8,820 nucleotides of DNA, from assembly GCA_025362415.1 (NCBI GenBank), contig JANYGM010000310.1, positions 1-8,820 of the forward strand, read 5' to 3'. The notes beneath the pieces were generated by a model. That model searched no databases, was not told the DNA's origin, and worked only from the letters and a program-made list of their open reading frames with translations. Numbering within the stretch: position 1 is the first letter of the stretch; the number at the start of each line of letters is the position of its first letter. The stretch comes from a bacterium. GTDB lineage: Bacteria; Bacteroidota; Bacteroidia; Cytophagales; Thermonemataceae. This document shows positions 5,946 through 8,820 of the stretch, piece by piece. The position numbers were made by a program, and so were the translations under genes.

Positions 5946-6801
5946 AGGTTAATGATTTATTAATACTTCTCAATGCTTTTTTAATGATGTAAGCGGTTGC
6001 TTTTTGTTTACTATTATCTTCTTTTTTGCTTTTCTCTTCCCATTCTGCACAAATATTTTTTACAAACTCTGGCTGTGTTTTGCTAGCATCATTGAGCCAA
6101 TTTCCCACGCTATCACGTACATACTTAGAATTATCTGCATACAAAATATTGAGTATTGGCAACGCCAACGCAGGATTTTCTTTCAAAATATCAATATGTT
6201 TGCACCAAACACCACGAGGACGAGTAATTTCGGAGGCAAAACGTCTAATATTTTCATTGTCATTTTGCGCCCAAACGGACAAAATATTGATAGCTTTTTC
6301 TAATTCTTCACTATTTTTGCCAATAGCTGGGCGCACTGCCATCCAAGCTATTTCTCTCACGCCAAAATGTGTGTCTGCTGCTAGTATTTTGATATTTTCT
6401 AGCCGTTTTTCAACAAATAAATCATCACTAGCAATCAAATAACACGCATATCCACGTACAGCATCAGATTTATGAGAAGAAAGGAAGCTAATCATTTTGT
6501 TTTTGGTTTCGTCTGTAGCGTCCAATAATCTTCCATAAAAATACTTCCCAATAAGAAAAGTAGCTTGTAAAGTGGTTATTTTGCCATTTTTACTATTTTC
6601 ATCTAACAGTTTTATGATGGATTCTATATCATTTTCATAATCTGTATTTTTAAAAACAGTTTTTACCAGCATCTTATGGTCAATAGCCAACCATTCTACC
6701 AAATTTACGGTTTCTATTTCACCTTTATTAAGGCTTTCTAAGACATCAGCAGGAATTTTTTCTATTTTAGTTGCGCCTTTCCGCAAAATAATTTCCGCCA
6801 T
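5944..6801 (-). CDS. HEAT-repeat DNA alkylation repair protein (AlkC/AlkD superfamily)
   Basis: A 285-residue all-helical protein built of HEAT-like repeats. Proteins of this superfamily are DNA glycosylases that remove alkylated purines such as 3-methyladenine. Marks of the AlkC-like branch are VREIAWMAVRP, the segment NENIRRFASEITRPRGVW (RPRGVW at 194-199, usually RPRLPW) and KYVRDSVGNWLNDASK, the family's usual Y-V-R-x-S-V-x-N-x-L-N-D block. I chose the ATG at 6801 (MAEIILRKGA). The frame is open to a GTG at 6831, but those ten residues (FKIYLIFIK) are untypical and overlap the hairpin region upstream. The catalytic residues cannot be assigned without an alignment. It is separated from its upstream minus-strand neighbour by a hairpin terminator candidate and from the TPR-CHAT gene by a palindrome, so it may be its own transcription unit. 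Confidence 0.8.
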   Translation of the reverse strand: MAEIILRKGATKIEKIPADVLESLNKGEIETVNLVEWLAIDHKMLVKTVFKNTDYENDIESIIKLLDENSKNGKITTLQATFLIGKYFYGRLLDATDETKNKMISFLSSHKSDAVRGYACYLIASDDLFVEKRLENIKILAADTHFGVREIAWMAVRPAIGKNSEELEKAINILSVWAQNDNENIRRFASEITRPRGVWCKHIDILKENPALALPILNILYADNSKYVRDSVGNWLNDASKTQPEFVKNICAEWEEKSKKEDNSKQKATAYIIKKALRSINKSLT

Positions 6802-6831
6802 TTTAATAAAAATTAAGTAGATTTTAAACAC

Positions 6832-6886
6832 AAAAACTAGGTAAGAACACCAAAATCAGCTATTTTAGTTGTTTTACCTAGTTTTT
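6832..6886 (-). terminator. 55-nt imperfect hairpin, terminator candidate for the YbjN-like gene
   Basis: AAAAACTAGGTAA (6832-6844) is the exact reverse complement of TTACCTAGTTTTT (6874-6886). The inner part continues to pair with bulges (AAC/GTT, then AAAAT/ATTTT around a 5-nt loop), so nearly all 55 nt can fold. On the minus strand, the direction of the gene ending at 6905, the stem ends in TTTTTGTGTTT, which suits an intrinsic terminator although the stem is AT-rich. The plus-strand side also has a T-rich run (TTTTTATTTTTT), so it could act both ways. It lies 18 bp after the YbjN-like stop codon. Confidence 0.65.
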
Positions 6887-6904
6887 ATTTTTTGATAAAG
6901 ATGA

Positions 6905-7318
6905 TTATTTAAAATATTTATCTTTAAGTTGGTCGTCATACAAATCTGCATAGTAGCCAATGCGGTCTATCATAGCGGCTGCCTCCGTTTTATCAAGTCC
7001 TTGCGCCTCACGTATCATTTTGATGTAGGCAAAATTATCTTTTATAGTGAACGCCACACCATATAAAGTATGGTTAATTTGCAAAATTTCTTGATAAAAT
7101 GCCTCACGGTTTTCTGTAGGCACTGCTACTACTGGTGAAAGCAATTGAAAATAGATTTGTTTGCTACTTTCCATTTCCCAAACATCAATCCAAATTTTGG
7201 CAGAACCCACACTCAAATTCCACTGACCGTCTAGCTCGCCACGAGATGCCACAGGGTCTTTCCCTGATTCTTTTATGCAGATTTCTATTATTTCGTAATA
7301 AGGTTTTAGATTAGCCAT
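6905..7318 (-). CDS. YbjN-like / secretion-chaperone-fold small protein
   Basis: A 137-residue soluble protein with no signal peptide or TM segment. The order helix (NLKPYYEIIEICIKES), strand pair around WNLSVGSAKIWIDVW, strand IYFQLLSPVVAVP, helix ENREAFYQEILQINHTL, strand pair VAFTIKDNFAYIKMIREA, then a long helix TEAAAMIDRIGYYADLYDDQL matches the YbjN / Tir-chaperone (CesT-like) fold. I base this on the overall pattern rather than a signature motif. Such proteins usually act as stability or binding factors; no partner is evident here. It begins at an ATG with a 448-bp AT-rich region upstream and is followed by a hairpin terminator candidate, so it is probably monocistronic. Confidence 0.6.
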   Translation of the reverse strand: MANLKPYYEIIEICIKESGKDPVASRGELDGQWNLSVGSAKIWIDVWEMESSKQIYFQLLSPVVAVPTENREAFYQEILQINHTLYGVAFTIKDNFAYIKMIREAQGLDKTEAAAMIDRIGYYADLYDDQLKDKYFK

Positions 7319-7588
7319 ATTGAGATTCTCTTGAGATTTAGTATTGTTATGATTTTAGTAAATGTATAGGAAGTTGAAATAGTTATTTTAATATTTTATT
7401 CAATATTTATTAAACAATTTGTGAATAAACAACTTTAATAACGCAAAATATAACGAAGTTTTGAAAAAACAAAATAAAATTTCAAAAACCTTCAAAAAGT
7501 TTATATTCAACTCAAAATTAAACAAAAAAAGTGATATAAAAAATATATTTGATAATTTGAAAATAAAGCCAAAAAAACTTTTCCTTTA

Positions 7589-7623
7589 TTGATAGTTTTT
7601 TAATCCTAAAAAGTGTAATTTTG
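7589..7623 (+). promoter_or_regulatory. Candidate Bacteroidota-type promoter for trpA
   Basis: TAATTTTG (7616-7623) is a perfect match to the -7 consensus TAnnTTTG. A TTG at 7589-7591 lies 24 bp upstream, slightly longer than the usual 17-23 bp spacing to the -33 box. Transcription would start near 7630 and leave a leader of about 135 nt before trpA. Confidence 0.4.
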
Positions 7624-7629
7624 ATGCCA

Positions 7630-7699
7630 TAAGTAATTATGAATTTTAAATTGTGAATTATGAATGAATACAAACATCTCATAATCAAATGATTACTTA
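7630..7699 (+). other. Imperfect stem in the trpA leader
   Basis: TAAGTAAT (7630-7637) is complementary to ATTACTTA (7692-7699), and ATTATGA (7636-7642) to TCATAAT (7679-7685), with an 8-nt bulge in between. The stem is AT-only apart from single G/C pairs, so folding is weak. No Trp-rich leader peptide is present, so classic attenuation is not supported. Confidence 0.35.
7634..7673. repeat. Intergenic GAATT-rich repeat related to 1566-1642
   Basis: This stretch carries AATTATGAATT, AATTGTGAATTA and TGAATACAA. The same words appear on the opposite strand at 1566-1642, in the same order ending with TGAATACAA. Over the terminal 18 or so bases the two differ at two or three positions. It lies within the inferred trpA leader. 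Confidence 0.45.
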
Positions 7700-7766
7700 G
7701 TTTTTGAGTTAAATCAAAACATAAACTAATTATACAAAGCCTAATTAACTACAAATACGCCTAAAA

Positions 7767-8555
7767 ATGAACAAAACAGGAAAATATATTGCTGAAAGAC
7801 AAAATTTGCTTTCTATCTATTTTACGGCTGATTATCCATATAAAGGAAGCACAAAAGACATTATTATAGCTCTTCAAAATGCTGGAGCAGACCTTTTGGA
7901 AGTAGGCATACCTTTTTCAGACCCTTTGGCTGATGGCATTGTCATACAAAAAAGTAGTTATAAAGCACTAGAAAATGGCTTTTTATTAGATAAATTGTTT
8001 GATGATTTGGCAGCAATCAAACCACAAATAACTATTCCATTGGTGCTTATGGGCTATTTTAATACGGTTTTGGCGTATGATGTGGAGAAATTTCTCAAAA
8101 AATGCCATTCTTTGGGTATTGATGCTATTATTTTCCCTGATTTGCCACCTGCCATTTATGCTAGTACTTATGTAGATTTATTTGAGAAATATGATGTTTG
8201 TCCAGTTTTTTTGATTACGCCACAAACGGCTGATGATAGAATAGGCTATATCAACAGTCTTTCTAAGGCGTTTGTTTATGCTGTTGCAGATAATAGTATC
8301 ACAGGTGCAAGCGCAGATTTGTCTGATAAACAACTTACTTATTTCAACAAAATCAGGGCTATAACATTATTTGATGTTCCTGTAATGATTGGGTTTGGTA
8401 TCTCTGACAAAAAAGCCTACGAAAAAGCCTGTAATTACGCTAATGGCGTGATTATTGGTTCTGCTTTCATCAAATCAATAGAAAATATAACGCAAGATAA
8501 TCCGCAGGAAACAAGCAAAATTATACAAGATTTTATAGATTCAATAAAAGGATAA
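7767..8555 (+). CDS. trpA: Tryptophan synthase alpha chain
   Basis: A 262-residue protein, close to the usual 260-270. The alpha subunit cleaves indole-3-glycerol phosphate to indole and glyceraldehyde 3-phosphate, and passes indole to TrpB in the alpha2beta2 cytoplasmic complex. The TIM-barrel signature GADLLEVGIPFSDPLADG holds both catalytic residues, E45 and D56, at the same 11-residue spacing as E. coli E49/D60. FPDLP (133-137 region), SITGAS and the phosphate-binding GFGIS and IIGSAFI segments follow in the expected order. The start ATG has no Shine-Dalgarno, as in neighbours. No other trp gene is in the window: upstream is a divergent gene and downstream a convergent one, so this trpA is monocistronic and separated from trpB, unlike the common trp operon arrangement. 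Confidence 0.97.
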   Translation: MNKTGKYIAERQNLLSIYFTADYPYKGSTKDIIIALQNAGADLLEVGIPFSDPLADGIVIQKSSYKALENGFLLDKLFDDLAAIKPQITIPLVLMGYFNTVLAYDVEKFLKKCHSLGIDAIIFPDLPPAIYASTYVDLFEKYDVCPVFLITPQTADDRIGYINSLSKAFVYAVADNSITGASADLSDKQLTYFNKIRAITLFDVPVMIGFGISDKKAYEKACNYANGVIIGSAFIKSIENITQDNPQETSKIIQDFIDSIKG

Positions 8556-8600
8556 GAATTTTGAAGTTCTATATTCGCACTTCGTACTTCCTTTTTATCC
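8550..8600. terminator. Imperfect palindrome joining the trpA and cdd stop codons
   Basis: GGATAA (8550-8555) contains the trpA stop and TTATCC (8595-8600) is the complement of the cdd GGA-TAA end. Inside, GAAGT (8563-8567) pairs with ACTTC (8586-8590), followed on the plus strand by CTTTTT. The result is an imperfect, nearly symmetric hairpin filling the 39-bp convergent gap, a plausible weak bidirectional terminator. Confidence 0.45.
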
Positions 8601-8820
8601 CAAACTATCTTCCACAAACTTAAATGGAAGTAAGCTAGCAATACTAGGGAGTTCTATAAAACTACCATTTTCACCACTCAAAAGCACTTTTATAGGTGCT
8701 TTTTGTTTTTCTTCATATTCCAAAACAGACTGGCGACAAGCTCCACAAGGTGAAATGGACAAAAAATTAGCGTTATTACTTGCCAAATGTGCCGTAACTG
8801 CCATTATTTCTACTTTTTTA
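8595..8820 (-). CDS. cdd: Cytidine deaminase, C-terminal part (runs off the window)
   Basis: The frame is open from the right edge to the stop at 8595, giving at least 75 residues (KKVEI, then MAVTAHLASNN...). The internal Met at 8804 is not the start, because the frame continues upstream with family-like residues. The motif SPCGACRQ (codons at about 8730-8753) provides the two zinc-binding cysteines; the upstream His/Cys-Ala-Glu catalytic block must lie beyond the window. The enzyme hydrolyses cytidine and deoxycytidine to uridine and deoxyuridine in pyrimidine salvage, as a small cytoplasmic homo-oligomer. The tail (LPFKFVEDSLG) fits the usual C-terminal LLP-x-F motif. It is convergent with trpA and 39 bp away. 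Confidence 0.92.
   Translation of the reverse strand, partial: KKVEIMAVTAHLASNNANFLSISPCGACRQSVLEYEEKQKAPIKVLLSGENGSFIELPSIASLLPFKFVEDSLG

Larger units (their letters stand above)
7319..7766. other. 448-bp AT-rich divergent intergenic region
   Basis: It separates the minus-strand YbjN-like gene from the plus-strand trpA. No ORF of useful length is present; the ATGs at 7350 and 7639 run into stops within a few codons. It holds a direct repeat TTGAGATT (7320-7327 and 7331-7338) next to the YbjN-like start, a palindrome-rich AATATT pair (7390-7395, 7402-7407), a candidate trpA promoter (7589-7623) and a structured, repeat-containing trpA leader (7630-7699). I see nothing definite in 7410-7585 beyond A/T richness. 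Confidence 0.7.

Noticed and set aside
6004..6442. Two overlapping plus-strand frames of 99 and 138 codons
   Set aside because: Both are antisense to the alkylation-repair gene, whose HEAT motifs are conserved; compositional shadows.
6802..6831. GTG start of the alkylation-repair gene at 6831
   Set aside because: The ten added residues are hydrophobic and unlike the family, and the GTG abuts the upstream hairpin; ATG at 6801 gives a natural MAE start.
7630..7766. Trp attenuator leader peptide before trpA
   Set aside because: The only ATG-started frames are a few codons long and contain no tryptophan codons.
8435..8641. Minus-strand 68-codon frame across the trpA end
   Set aside because: Antisense to conserved TrpA barrel strands and overlapping the cdd 3' end in another frame.

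Overview
The window reads as a low-GC (roughly one third G+C by eye) chromosomal segment of a Bacteroidota bacterium, most likely of the Cytophagales type (gliding or marine Flexibacter/Bernardetia-like relatives). The grounds are AT-rich intergenic DNA, lack of Shine-Dalgarno sequences before most starts, a perfect TAnnTTTG-type -7 box, a very large exported TPR-CHAT protein, and TrpA and Cdd proteins of Bacteroidota flavour. The genus is inference only.

Left part (1-1640): two unrecognised plus-strand genes sit between copies of a structured repeat. A perfect 131-bp direct repeat (1-131 and 599-729) brackets a 131-codon gene. A 211-codon two-TM membrane protein follows, and 14 bp after its stop there is a degraded half copy of the repeat hairpin. 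Each repeat has two 20-nt hairpins at its ends that are reverse complements of each other, plus an imperfect inner stem, so it resembles a BIME or MITE. A strong intrinsic terminator (1483-1512) and a small intergenic repeat cluster close the region.

Middle (1644-7318): three genes run on the minus strand, in transcription order 7318 to 1644. They are a YbjN-like small protein, a HEAT-repeat DNA alkylation repair protein of the AlkC/AlkD superfamily, and a 1417-residue exported protein with about 18 kinesin-light-chain-type TPRs and a C-terminal CHAT caspase-like protease domain with an intact His/Cys pair. A 55-nt imperfect hairpin separates the first two. A perfect 16+1+16 palindrome separates the second and third and overlaps the alkylation-repair stop codon.

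Right part (7319-8820): a 448-bp AT-rich divergent intergenic region contains a good candidate promoter and a structured leader for a stand-alone trpA. trpA converges with a cytidine deaminase gene that runs off the right edge, and the two stop codons lie in the two arms of one imperfect palindrome.

The housekeeping genes (trpA, cdd, alkylation repair) look ordinary. The least explained structure is the repeat-bracketed pair of unknown genes at the left. No CRISPR array, tRNA, rRNA, transposase or integrase is visible.
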